Notes: generated by a model not told the origin, from the sequence alone. A stretch of 6,267 bases of DNA from Rhodoferax sp. (GCA_016463455.1 JAEMRG010000120.1:1-6267); one strand, 5' to 3'; counted from the stretch's first letter, positions 1 to 5,722 are shown. Numbers and translations are program-made.

Positions 1-265
1 TGCGGTGTTTCCAGATGGAATAAAACATCACCGCAAACACCGCGACAAAAATCACTGAGCAAAGAATCAGCATGAACCAGTGCAACCATTGCTGCTCACG
101 CGCGATGGCAGTCACCGCGGGAGGCAGGTTCAACTGAAGTACCGCGGGTCCACCGGGCAGGTCATTGACGGTTGCGGCCAGGCTCAGGGAGCCCGTACCA
201 AACCACCCGCCTGCTATCGCCAACGGTGAGGCTGCTTTATTCCAAATACTCTTCATCGTTTTCAC
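1..265 (-). CDS. coxB: Cytochrome c oxidase subunit II, N-terminal part (3' end beyond window)
   Basis: This is the start of subunit II of an aa3-type cytochrome c oxidase, the membrane subunit whose periplasmic CuA domain accepts electrons from cytochrome c. I translated the minus strand by hand. It gives a Sec-type signal peptide (Lys near the N-terminus, hydrophobic core, likely cleavage near LSLAA at about residues 27-31), then VNDLPGGPAVLQLNLPPAVT. The first membrane helix follows at about residues 62-85 (LHWFMLILCSVIFVAVFAVM), ending in FYSIWKHR. This layout is typical of betaproteobacterial CoxB. The second helix and the CuA ligands lie outside the window. The only Shine-Dalgarno-like sequence (AGAGG, 274-278) is 8 bases from a GTG at 265 but 17 bases from the in-frame ATG at 256. 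I therefore use GTG, with ATG 256 as a real alternative. The DUF2244 gene ends 42 bases upstream, so the two may be co-transcribed. Confidence 0.9.
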   Translation of the reverse strand, partial: MKTMKSIWNKAASPLAIAGGWFGTGSLSLAATVNDLPGGPAVLQLNLPPAVTAIAREQQWLHWFMLILCSVIFVAVFAVMFYSIWKHR

Positions 266-273
266 TTTCAATG

Positions 274-278
274 CCTCT
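274..278 (-). promoter_or_regulatory. Shine-Dalgarno-like site for coxB
   Basis: The minus strand reads AGAGG here, 8 bases before the GTG at 265 and 17 bases before the ATG at 256. It is the only purine-rich anti-16S match in the short gap before coxB, so it favours the GTG start. Confidence 0.4.
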
Positions 279-307
279 AAGTTTGCAAAATTACTATGTC
301 ACGGGGC

Positions 308-823
308 TTACACGGCGCTTTGGCCCATGCGGACAGCGCGGCGCAATTCTTGCGCTAGCGCCTCACGCCGCTCGGGACGCACATAGCGCCCCACCTGTAT
401 GGACTTGCCCTGGCCCGACACTGCGATAAGCGAGTGCTCACCACCCAGTGGCTCGATCCTGACCCATTGCCGGTGGAACTGTGCCCGCTCACGCACGCCA
501 GCAGCTTCATGCTCCACCACCACCTGAGATCCGTCCACCACAATGCGCTCCTGATCGAGCACATGCCTGGAAAAAATCAAAAAACAAATACCGACTGCCA
601 CCGTCTCCAAGGCCGCGAAAGGCAGCACCAGCAAGGCCCCCTGCAGCCAAAAGAACAAGCCGATGCACAAAGAAACCAGACTCAGCGAAGCAAAAACTAC
701 CAGCATTTGCGCTGGCGATAAGGGCGCATGGCGCCGCAAAACCCACTCAAAACGAGGATTTTTCGCATCGGCATCGAGGGAATAACTGAAGCTCACACCA
801 TTTAGAAGTTGTTGGCGCGGCAC
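308..823 (-). CDS. DUF2244 family two-helix membrane protein
   Basis: A 171-residue protein matching the DUF2244 pattern. A short polar N-terminus (FEWVLRRHAPLSPAQ, about 25-39) leads into two adjacent membrane helices at about 39-60 and 63-84. A cytoplasm-like tail follows with QFHRQWVRIEP (115-125) and a closing IQVGRYVRPERREALAQELR stretch (142-161) typical of the family. No biochemical function is established for DUF2244. Its position directly upstream of coxB on the same strand suggests a link with the terminal oxidase, which is inference from context only. The start is GTG at 823 with no convincing Shine-Dalgarno sequence. A second in-frame GTG at 796 would shorten it by nine residues. 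A candidate promoter lies about 50-75 bases upstream of the start. Confidence 0.8.
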   Translation of the reverse strand: MPRQQLLNGVSFSYSLDADAKNPRFEWVLRRHAPLSPAQMLVVFASLSLVSLCIGLFFWLQGALLVLPFAALETVAVGICFLIFSRHVLDQERIVVDGSQVVVEHEAAGVRERAQFHRQWVRIEPLGGEHSLIAVSGQGKSIQVGRYVRPERREALAQELRRAVRMGQSAV

Positions 824-872
824 CCACAGCAGGGCCGCAAAAGGATAAAAATAGGGTCAATCAAACCTTTTA

Positions 873-899
873 ATTGTATTCCATGCCTCTGTGACGCAA
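873..899 (-). promoter_or_regulatory. Possible sigma-70-type promoter for DUF2244-coxB
   Basis: The minus strand has TTGCGT (894-899), a 15-base spacer, then TACAAT (873-878). The -10 is a good match, the -35 is moderate, and the spacer is shorter than the usual 16-18. It sits in the 134-base gap between the bioC-like gene and DUF2244, where a promoter is expected. A transcript would begin near 866 and leave a leader of about 43 bases. Confidence 0.35.
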
Positions 900-957
900 G
901 ACTTGTGGCCCCCCATGCAACCGAGTGCCCAAAGGACTTCCCGAGGCCTTCCCTGGC

Positions 958-1878
958 TCATTGGAGCTTTTGGGCGCGCAAGCTTTCCCGCATCTGCTCC
1001 AAGGGGATCAGGGTTCGCGCCTGAACCGCCATGCGCGGCGCAGGTTTAAAGGCATGGCCGTAAATAATTTCAAAAGTCAGGCTTAATCGCCCACTCTGGG
1101 CGGGGTCAGCAAGCCCGGCGGCAATGGCATGGTGCAAAGCGGCGCGCCAGGCATGCCCCCGCAAAGCGACAAAGCGCTGGGGGTGCAAATTGCGGCCCAG
1201 ACCGCGCAACTCGGCCAAAAGCGTCGCAGGCGAGGAAAAAGACAGGGTAATGCGCTCCATATCCATCACCGGCTCTGCAAAACCGGCCTGCACCAACATA
1301 TCGCCCCAATCGTGCATATCGGTAAATGCATGGGCCGGGGCAGGCCAGCCCTGGAGGGCATACAAGTCCCGCAATTCACGCAAGGTGTCCGGGCCCAAGC
1401 AGGAAAACATCAAAAAACCATCGGTTTGCACCAGGTCGTGCCAGCGCTGGATCAAGGCTTGCGGGTCCGGGCTCATGTGCAAAGCCATATTGGCCCAGAG
1501 CAAGTCCACGGGCGCGGCGGGCGCCTCAAAGCGCGTCGGGTTTCTCCATCGCTGGGCCGACCACCAGGGCGGGCGCAGGGCTGCGCGGGCCAGCGCCAAG
1601 GCTTGTGGCGGCTCCTGTTGCACAAAACTGGTAGCCGCAGGGTAACGCCGGCGCAACAGCGCGTGCGCCTCGATTCCGCCGCGCAGTACCTGCCAATGCA
1701 GCCAGCTGCGCGGCTGCTTAAGCATCCATTGCAACCGGTCCTCCATGCGCCGCGCCACCTCCTCGTGCAGCCAGGGCGATGCTGGTTGGCCCGTTAATCC
1801 CTTCGCAGCAGCCAAAGGCCATGCAGCCCAGCGCCTTGCAGCTTGGGCATCGATGGTGGGTGGGCGTTGGTTGGTCAT
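958..1878 (-). CDS. bioC: BioC-type malonyl-ACP O-methyltransferase
   Basis: A 306-residue SAM-dependent methyltransferase resembling BioC, which methylates malonyl-ACP so that fatty acid synthesis can build the pimeloyl moiety of biotin. Family signatures are WLHEEVARRMEDRL (36-49), VDLLWANMALHMSPDP (124-139, the motif II region), GFLMFSCLGPDTLRELRDLY (154-173) and TDMHDWGDMLVQAGFAEPVM shortly after. GLGRNLH and FEIIYGHAFKP follow further on. SAM motif I, normally a DLGCGTG-like loop, is replaced by a WQVLRGGIEAHALLRRRYP region (62-80) with no GxGxG. I recall related comamonad proteins having the same degenerate loop, so it may be a lineage trait. The ATG at 1878 is chosen because the reading frame upstream of it (to 2058) runs antisense into comF and has no family-like sequence. 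No Shine-Dalgarno sequence is evident. No other biotin gene is in view. A related small-molecule methyltransferase is the alternative. Confidence 0.75.
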   Translation of the reverse strand: MTNQRPPTIDAQAARRWAAWPLAAAKGLTGQPASPWLHEEVARRMEDRLQWMLKQPRSWLHWQVLRGGIEAHALLRRRYPAATSFVQQEPPQALALARAALRPPWWSAQRWRNPTRFEAPAAPVDLLWANMALHMSPDPQALIQRWHDLVQTDGFLMFSCLGPDTLRELRDLYALQGWPAPAHAFTDMHDWGDMLVQAGFAEPVMDMERITLSFSSPATLLAELRGLGRNLHPQRFVALRGHAWRAALHHAIAAGLADPAQSGRLSLTFEIIYGHAFKPAPRMAVQARTLIPLEQMRESLRAQKLQ

Positions 1879-1954
1879 CAAGCGGAAAAAAAGGGGGCGG
1901 GGGAGCAGACGAGGCCAGATAAATAAGCAGACAGCCCGCTGGATAAGGGAGCGG

Positions 1955-1979
1955 CGCCAAGGCCCGATCCGGCTTGGCG
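1955..1979. repeat. Inverted repeat (hairpin) in the bioC-comF divergent gap
   Basis: CGCCAAGGCC (1955-1964) pairs with GGCTTGGCG (1971-1979) around the six-base loop CGATCC, with one bulged base. It ends 16 bases before the comF start. No T-run follows on either strand, so it is not an intrinsic terminator. It could be a protein-binding site shared by the two divergent genes or a chance GC-rich repeat. Confidence 0.4.
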
Positions 1980-1995
1980 GCAGTATATTGGCAGC

Positions 1996-2697
1996 ATGTT
2001 TATTGCCTTGCTTAACGGGCTGGCGGCGCGCCTGCCGAGCCGCTGCGCGGTCTGCCATGCCTGGCCCGGCCAGCCCTTGTGCGAGGCCTGCATCGGACTT
2101 TTTGCCCAGCCCAGGCCACGCTGCAAGCGTTGTGCACTGGTGGTTGCCGATGCTGATACGCCCTGTGCTGCCTGCCTGGCAGCGCCCAGCCCGCTGGATG
2201 CGGCTCTGGCCGCCGTCAGCTATGGCTATCCCTGGGCGGATGTGGTGCAGGAATTTAAATTTCGGGCGCAGCCGGCCTGGGCACGCAATTTAGCGGTACT
2301 CATGCGCAGCGCCCCCTGGGTGGAACCGGCGCTGGACGCTGCCCACTGGGTGCTGCCCATGCCGCTTTCAAAGCAAAGACTGCAAAGCCGGGGCTTTAAC
2401 CAGGCCTGGCTACTGGCCCAGGCCCTGTCGCCCGCCAAGGCACGCGCCCAGTGGCTCTTGCGCATTCGCGATACCCCGGCGCAGAGCAGTCTGGCAGGCA
2501 AAGAAAGGCTCGCCAATGTAGCCAAGGCCTTCGCTATCGACCCGCTGCGCCAGCGCGACCTAGAAGGGAAAGACGTGCTGTTGGTGGACGACGTGATGAC
2601 CAGCGGAGCCTCTTTGCGCGCTGCCGCTTTGCCCTTGCGCCAGGCAGGGGTGCGCCGCGTCACCGCGCTGGTCTTCGCCCGCGCCGAAACCTCGTAA
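1996..2697 (+). CDS. comF: ComF family protein (zinc-ribbon plus phosphoribosyltransferase-like domain)
   Basis: A 233-residue ComF/GntX-type protein. In naturally transformable bacteria ComF acts in the cytoplasm in DNA uptake. In most others, including E. coli GntX, the role is less clear. The N-terminus holds four CxxC pairs (C17/C20, C29/C32, C43/C46, C57/C60), consistent with a double zinc ribbon. LPMPLSKQRLQSRGFNQAWL (about 119-138) is the conserved ComF segment. The C-terminus carries the type I phosphoribosyltransferase PRPP loop VLLVDDVMTSGAS (194-206) with its paired aspartates intact. Length is normal. The ATG at 1996 puts the first CxxC at the usual position. There is no Shine-Dalgarno sequence, but TATATT lies six bases before the ATG. 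The gene ends in tandem stops (TAA TAA, 2695-2700). It is divergent from bioC, and trmL follows after 43 bases. Confidence 0.92.
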   Translation: MFIALLNGLAARLPSRCAVCHAWPGQPLCEACIGLFAQPRPRCKRCALVVADADTPCAACLAAPSPLDAALAAVSYGYPWADVVQEFKFRAQPAWARNLAVLMRSAPWVEPALDAAHWVLPMPLSKQRLQSRGFNQAWLLAQALSPAKARAQWLLRIRDTPAQSSLAGKERLANVAKAFAIDPLRQRDLEGKDVLLVDDVMTSGASLRAAALPLRQAGVRRVTALVFARAETS

Positions 2698-2702
2698 TAA
2701 GA

Positions 2703-2726
2703 GCGGCTCCAGCCCCTTGGGGCCGC
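2703..2726 (+). other. GC-rich hairpin between comF and trmL
   Basis: GCGGC (2703-2707) can pair with GCCGC (2722-2726), or alternatively GCCCC (2712-2716) with GGGGC (2719-2723) over a very tight loop. It lies just after the comF stops and 14 bases before the trmL ATG. There is no T-run, so it is not a classic terminator. It may shape the comF-trmL transcript or be incidental. Confidence 0.25.
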
Positions 2727-2740
2727 GCGACAATGCGGGC

Positions 2741-3214
2741 ATGCTGCATATCGTTTTGGTACATCCGGAAATCCCGCCCAACACCGGCAATGTGATCCGC
2801 CTAGCTGCCAATACCGGTTGCAGCCTGCACCTGATCGAGCCGCTAGGGTTTTCCATGGACGACAAACATATGCGCCGCGCCGGCCTGGACTACCACGAGT
2901 ACGCCAGCGTCCAAAAACACGCCAGTTGGCAGGCCTTTATCGATGCCACAAGCCCTGAGCCCAAGCGCATGTTCGCGCTGACCACGCGCGGCAGGCGCAG
3001 CCCTTATGCGGTGCAGTTTGCCGAAGGTGACTGGCTGGTGTTCGGCTCAGAAACCGCAGGCCTGCCGGAGACAGTGCGCGCGAGCTTTGACTCCAGTCAA
3101 TGGCTAAAGCTGCCTATGCAAGCGGGCCAGCGCAGCCTGAACCTGTCCAACGCGGTGGCGGTAACCGTGTTTGAAGCCTGGCGACAGCTGGGTTTTACCG
3201 GGGTTCAGCCGTAG
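2741..3214 (+). CDS. trmL: tRNA (cytidine(34)-2'-O)-methyltransferase TrmL
   Basis: A SPOUT-class RNA methyltransferase that 2'-O-methylates the wobble nucleotide of certain leucine tRNAs using SAM, acting as a cytoplasmic dimer. From the ATG at 2741 it is 157 residues, the same length as I recall for E. coli TrmL. Signatures are HPEIPPNTGNVIRLAANTG (8-26), EPLGFSMDDKHMRRAGLDYH (33-52), the SAM-knot loop FGSETAGLP (101-109) and LPMQAGQRSLNLSNAVAV (124-141). It ends in the usual EAWRQLGF. An upstream in-frame TTG at 2717 would add eight non-conserved residues and is less likely. No Shine-Dalgarno sequence is visible; GACAAT ends six bases before the ATG. It probably shares a transcript with comF. 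Its last ten bases overlap the end of the convergent MaoC gene. Confidence 0.95.
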   Translation: MLHIVLVHPEIPPNTGNVIRLAANTGCSLHLIEPLGFSMDDKHMRRAGLDYHEYASVQKHASWQAFIDATSPEPKRMFALTTRGRRSPYAVQFAEGDWLVFGSETAGLPETVRASFDSSQWLKLPMQAGQRSLNLSNAVAVTVFEAWRQLGFTGVQP

Positions 3215-3660
3215 AGGCGGGAAATCGATTCGGCCACACACACCGGCTTGGCGGCGCCTTCGCACTCGGTTGTCACTTCCCAGGTAAATTGGTAACCGCC
3301 TTGGTCGATGGCATCCGCCACCAGCAACTTAATATGGGCCCGCAAACGGCTGCCCACTGGCACCGGGCCGATAAAACGCACCCGGTTAAGGCCGTAATTG
3401 ACGCCCATGCGCACCTGGTCGATGTGCATAGCCGATGCAAAAAACAGGGGCAGCAGCGACAGCGTCAAAAAACCATGGGCAATGGGCGCGCCAAAAGGGC
3501 CGGCCTGGGCGCGCACCGGGTCTACATGAATCCACTGGTGATCACCGGTCGCCTGGGCGAACTGGTTGATCTGCTCTTGCGTGATGGTGACCCAATCGCT
3601 GGTGGCTATTGGCTCCCCGGCCAGGGCTGCCAGCTGCTGTAAATTTTCAAAATTTCTCAT
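3205..3660 (-). CDS. MaoC-like (R)-specific enoyl-CoA hydratase / 3-hydroxyacyl-thioester dehydratase
   Basis: A 151-residue single hot-dog-fold hydratase interconverting trans-2-enoyl and (R)-3-hydroxyacyl thioesters. The hydratase 2 motif is intact: QATGDHQWIHVDPVRAQAGP starts at residue 36, with likely catalytic Asp40 and His45, then GAPIAHGFLTLSLLP and VNYGLNRVRFIGPVPVGSRL. Length and sequence closely resemble Mycobacterium tuberculosis Rv0130 (HtdZ), also 151 residues with Asp40/His45 as I recall it. That match supports the ATG at 3660. An in-frame GTG at 3687, with GGA a few bases upstream and almost touching the parA stop, would add nine residues (MSFLEKAFS) and cannot be excluded. parA lies immediately upstream, so co-transcription is likely. 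Possible roles are supplying (R)-3-hydroxyacyl-CoA to polyhydroxyalkanoate synthesis or lipid degradation; the substrate cannot be told from sequence. Confidence 0.9.
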   Translation of the reverse strand: MRNFENLQQLAALAGEPIATSDWVTITQEQINQFAQATGDHQWIHVDPVRAQAGPFGAPIAHGFLTLSLLPLFFASAMHIDQVRMGVNYGLNRVRFIGPVPVGSRLRAHIKLLVADAIDQGGYQFTWEVTTECEGAAKPVCVAESISRLYG

Positions 3661-3697
3661 AGAAAACGCTTTTTCCAAAAAAGACACTAACAGTCCA

Positions 3698-4315
3698 TCA
3701 AGCCTCTAGCCACTTGCCAATGGACTTCCATTGCTCGCGGTCTAGTTCCATGCGGCTGGTCTGCACATCAAACACCGTGAGCCCATTGGCGGCCAAGTGC
3801 ACATAATTTTGGGTATCGCGCAGCGTGCCGACTTTGGGCAAATTGAGCGATTGGACAAACGCCGACAATTGCTCCGCCGACAGCGTGCGCTCGTCCACCC
3901 GCATGGCCACGATGCCCACATCCATGTTGTCGGCATGGCGGCTGGCGGCCAATTCATCGAGAAACCTGCGCGTGGCATAGATATCAAAAATACTGGCCTG
4001 CAAGGGCACCAGCACTTTGTCGGCCCACTTGAGCACGTCTTTGAGTTGCCTGCCCGCCAAGGCCGCAGGGGTGTCGAGCACATAGTGGTCCGCGCCCTTG
4101 GGCGGTTTGCTGAATTCTTCCGGGTCCACGTCCCAATAGCCAATCGGCTTGGCCGATGGCGGGCGCAGCGACAGCCACAGACGCGCGGAGTGCTGGACAT
4201 CCGCGTCGCCAAGCATGACGGAGTAGCCGCGCGAGGCCAGGTAGCCCGCAACATGGGTGGACAAAGTGGACTTTCCAACCCCGCCTTTGGGGTTGGCAAT
4301 GGCAATACGAGTCAT
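3698..4315 (-). CDS. Orphan ParA/MinD-type P-loop ATPase
   Basis: A 205-residue deviant-Walker ATPase of the ParA family, which forms ATP-dependent dimers that often bind the nucleoid and position DNA or protein cargo. The deviant Walker A motif NPKGGVGKST (8-17) has both lysines, K10 and K15. GDADVQHSARLW (36-47) is the A' region and YVLDTPAAL (78-86) is Walker B with Asp81. The protein is compact and lacks the N-terminal helix-turn-helix of large plasmid ParA proteins. No ParB, centromere-like repeat or replication gene is nearby, so plasmid or chromosome partitioning is not supported; cargo positioning is a possibility only. The ATG at 4315 is preceded by AAAGG at 4325-4329, nine bases upstream. 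The gene follows the TSUP permease by 115 bases and precedes the MaoC-like gene closely, suggesting a parA-maoC unit. Confidence 0.9.
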   Translation of the reverse strand: MTRIAIANPKGGVGKSTLSTHVAGYLASRGYSVMLGDADVQHSARLWLSLRPPSAKPIGYWDVDPEEFSKPPKGADHYVLDTPAALAGRQLKDVLKWADKVLVPLQASIFDIYATRRFLDELAASRHADNMDVGIVAMRVDERTLSAEQLSAFVQSLNLPKVGTLRDTQNYVHLAANGLTVFDVQTSRMELDREQWKSIGKWLEA

Positions 4316-4324
4316 ACGGTGTTA

Positions 4325-4329
4325 CCTTT
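4325..4329 (-). promoter_or_regulatory. Shine-Dalgarno site for parA
   Basis: The minus strand reads AAAGG nine bases before the ATG at 4315. It is the clearest ribosome binding site among the minus-strand genes and fixes the parA start. Confidence 0.55.
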
Positions 4330-4331
4330 TT

Positions 4332-4386
4332 GCGATGGGTTTGCTGGCCAAGGGGTGGCAGGCATTATGGAGTGCCTTGGCATCGC
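4332..4386. repeat. Long imperfect hairpin upstream of parA
   Basis: GCGATG (4332-4337) is complementary to CATCGC (4381-4386). Nested inside, GCCAAGG (4347-4353) is complementary to CCTTGGC (4375-4381), with base 4381 shared. Together they make about 12 pairs, with a one-sided bulge of about nine bases and a 21-base apical loop. On the parA transcript the structure ends two bases before the Shine-Dalgarno site. No T-run follows on either strand, so it does not look like an intrinsic terminator. It could be a leader structure controlling parA translation or an mRNA-stability element in the TSUP-parA gap. Confidence 0.4.
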
Positions 4387-4430
4387 GAGAATTGCAATTT
4401 TGCACCAGGCGCACCCCCGCACTCAAGCGC

Positions 4431-5189
4431 TCAGGCAAATCCGTCCCAGACCAGTTTGATACCGGTAAGCAACATGCCGGCGTACACCAGGCGGTAAAAC
4501 ACAACTTGACTGACATGGCGCGCCAGGCGCACACCGCTCCATACGCCTACGGGCGCCAGCGGCAGCAATACCAGGGCAGTGGCCATATTGCGCAGATCGA
4601 GCAGGCCCAGGTAGGCGTAGGGAATCCATTTACACAAATTGAGCACGAAAAAGAAAAACGACATGGTGGCGGCAAAAGTCACTGGCCTAATGCGCAGGCC
4701 TATGAAATAAGCGTTGATAGGCGGTCCGCCAGCGTGGGCCACAAAGCTGGTAAATCCCGAGATGGCCGACAACAAGCGGCCCAACCACACCGGTGGCGTA
4801 GCCACGCTTGAGGCTTTCCAAAAAAGGCGTTGGGCTAGGAAGGCCAGGGTCACTAAGCCCACCACCGCCGACACCGCGTGCGGTGGCACCAGCTTGAACA
4901 ACAAGGCACCCAGCACAATGCCCAGCACGCCAAATGGCAGGATGCGGCGCAGCAGCACCGGGTCAAAGTCTTTGCGAAAAGCCGCGCTGCCCAGCACGTC
5001 CATCACCAGGAGCAGCGGCATCAAAATCGCGGCCGCCTCGGCTACCGTAACGGACAAGGCCATCATCGGCACCGCCAAAGACCCAAAGCCCGAACCGAAA
5101 CCACTTTTGCTCACACCCAAAAGCAAGACTGCCGGAATGGCCACAGCATAAAAAAATGGGTCGGTAATCAGGGGCCAGGCGTCAAACAT
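4431..5189 (-). CDS. TauE/SafE (TSUP) family membrane permease
   Basis: A 252-residue integral membrane protein of the TauE/SafE family, whose studied members move sulfite, sulfoacetate and other organosulfur anions across the inner membrane. The two half-repeat signatures are present: GVSKSGFGSGFGSLAVPMMA (25-44) and ISGFTSFVAHAGGPPINAYF (143-162). Hydrophobic segments suggest about seven to eight helices (about 11-25, 33-65, 84-100, 105-122, 137-163, 170-188, 203-222, 233-246). Length is normal. The substrate cannot be assigned: no sulfur, taurine or sulfonate gene is nearby. The ATG at 5189 begins directly with family-like sequence. There is no good Shine-Dalgarno sequence, but TATGCA ends five bases upstream. 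It is divergent from the DUF1841 gene across 51 bases. Confidence 0.9.
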   Translation of the reverse strand: MFDAWPLITDPFFYAVAIPAVLLLGVSKSGFGSGFGSLAVPMMALSVTVAEAAAILMPLLLVMDVLGSAAFRKDFDPVLLRRILPFGVLGIVLGALLFKLVPPHAVSAVVGLVTLAFLAQRLFWKASSVATPPVWLGRLLSAISGFTSFVAHAGGPPINAYFIGLRIRPVTFAATMSFFFFVLNLCKWIPYAYLGLLDLRNMATALVLLPLAPVGVWSGVRLARHVSQVVFYRLVYAGMLLTGIKLVWDGFA

Positions 5190-5240
5190 GGGGGTGCATA
5201 GGCCCTTCGCGGGCTAAAACGCCCATGGTAACCTTGCCCT

Positions 5241-5675
5241 ATGTTCAACCCCTCTCAAGAGGATGTGCGCCGTTTTTTTTGCTCGGTGTACGCCAAAGCC
5301 CGCAGCGCAAAGCCCATGGACGCCATGGAAACCCTGGCCGGCCAATGGATTGCGGAGCATCCCGAATACCACGCGGATTTTCAGGACCTAGAAGCCGCCA
5401 TCACCCGCGTTTACCCCGAGGGCAGCGGGCAGACCAATCCGTTTTTGCATTTGTCTATGCACTTGTCCATCAGCGAGCAATGCAGTATTGACCAGCCGCG
5501 CGGCATACGCCAGGCGGTGGAACTGCTGACGCACAAGCGGCAGTCGCTGCACACAGCCCACCACGAAGCCATGGATTGTCTGGGCACCATGTTGTGGGAA
5601 AGCCAGCGTGCCGGGCGGCCGCCCGATGGGCCGGCCTACATCGACTGCGTGCAACGCCACGCCACCCGCGACTGA
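5241..5675 (+). CDS. DUF1841 family protein
   Basis: A 144-residue soluble protein of the DUF1841 family, common in beta- and gammaproteobacteria and without a known function. Conserved features are the opening MFNPSQEDVRRFFCSVYAKA, the EHPEYHADF segment (39-47), the central NPFLHLSMHLSISEQCSID block (66-84), and near the C-terminus HEAMDCLGTMLWESQRAGRP followed by a short YIDCVQRHA tail. Several conserved His, Glu and Asp residues make a metal-binding or small enzymatic role conceivable, but this is not shown. The ATG at 5241 fits the family start. No Shine-Dalgarno sequence is seen. Codons 12-14 lie in a run of eight T (5273-5280), a potentially slippery tract near the gene start. The gene ends just before a strong terminator. 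Confidence 0.88.
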   Translation: MFNPSQEDVRRFFCSVYAKARSAKPMDAMETLAGQWIAEHPEYHADFQDLEAAITRVYPEGSGQTNPFLHLSMHLSISEQCSIDQPRGIRQAVELLTHKRQSLHTAHHEAMDCLGTMLWESQRAGRPPDGPAYIDCVQRHATRD

Positions 5676-5679
5676 GCGC

Positions 5680-5706
5680 AAAAAACCGCCCTAAGGCGGT
5701 TTTTTT
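5680..5706. terminator. Bidirectional intrinsic terminator
   Basis: Six A (5680-5685) run into ACCGCC (5685-5690). A CTAA loop and GGCGGT (5695-5700) follow, then six more T. This is a six-pair GC-rich stem flanked by A and T runs, so it works on both strands. It ends the DUF1841 transcript on the plus strand and the cytochrome transcript on the minus strand, both of which stop within about 20 bases of it. Confidence 0.93.
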
Positions 5707-5722
5707 GTCAGAACGCTAGGGT

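Noticed and set aside
941..957. Possible terminator after bioC
   Set aside because: There is a short AGGCCT palindrome but no stable stem followed by a T-run.
1129..1797. Long plus-strand open frame (222 codons) opposite bioC
   Set aside because: It is antisense to a gene with clear BioC signatures, is rich in Arg, Gln and His as shadow frames of GC-rich genes are, and has no recognisable motif.
1893..1903. Runs of five G (GGGGGCGGGGG) as a G-quadruplex
   Set aside because: Only two G-runs are present, and a quadruplex within one strand needs four.
1879..2058. Upstream extension of the bioC frame by 60 codons
   Set aside because: It would overlap the divergent comF start and has no BioC-like sequence. 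The ATG at 1878 is the sensible start.
4375..4381. GCCAAGG/CCTTGGC as a dispersed repeat family, since it recurs in several places
   Set aside because: Most copies lie inside coding regions as common Ala-Lys codons (GCC AAG G). Only the intergenic hairpins at 1955-1979 and 4332-4386 are reported.
3797..4459. Plus-strand open frame (220 codons) opposite parA
   Set aside because: It is a shadow of the parA reading frame; the opposite strand has intact Walker motifs and this frame has none.
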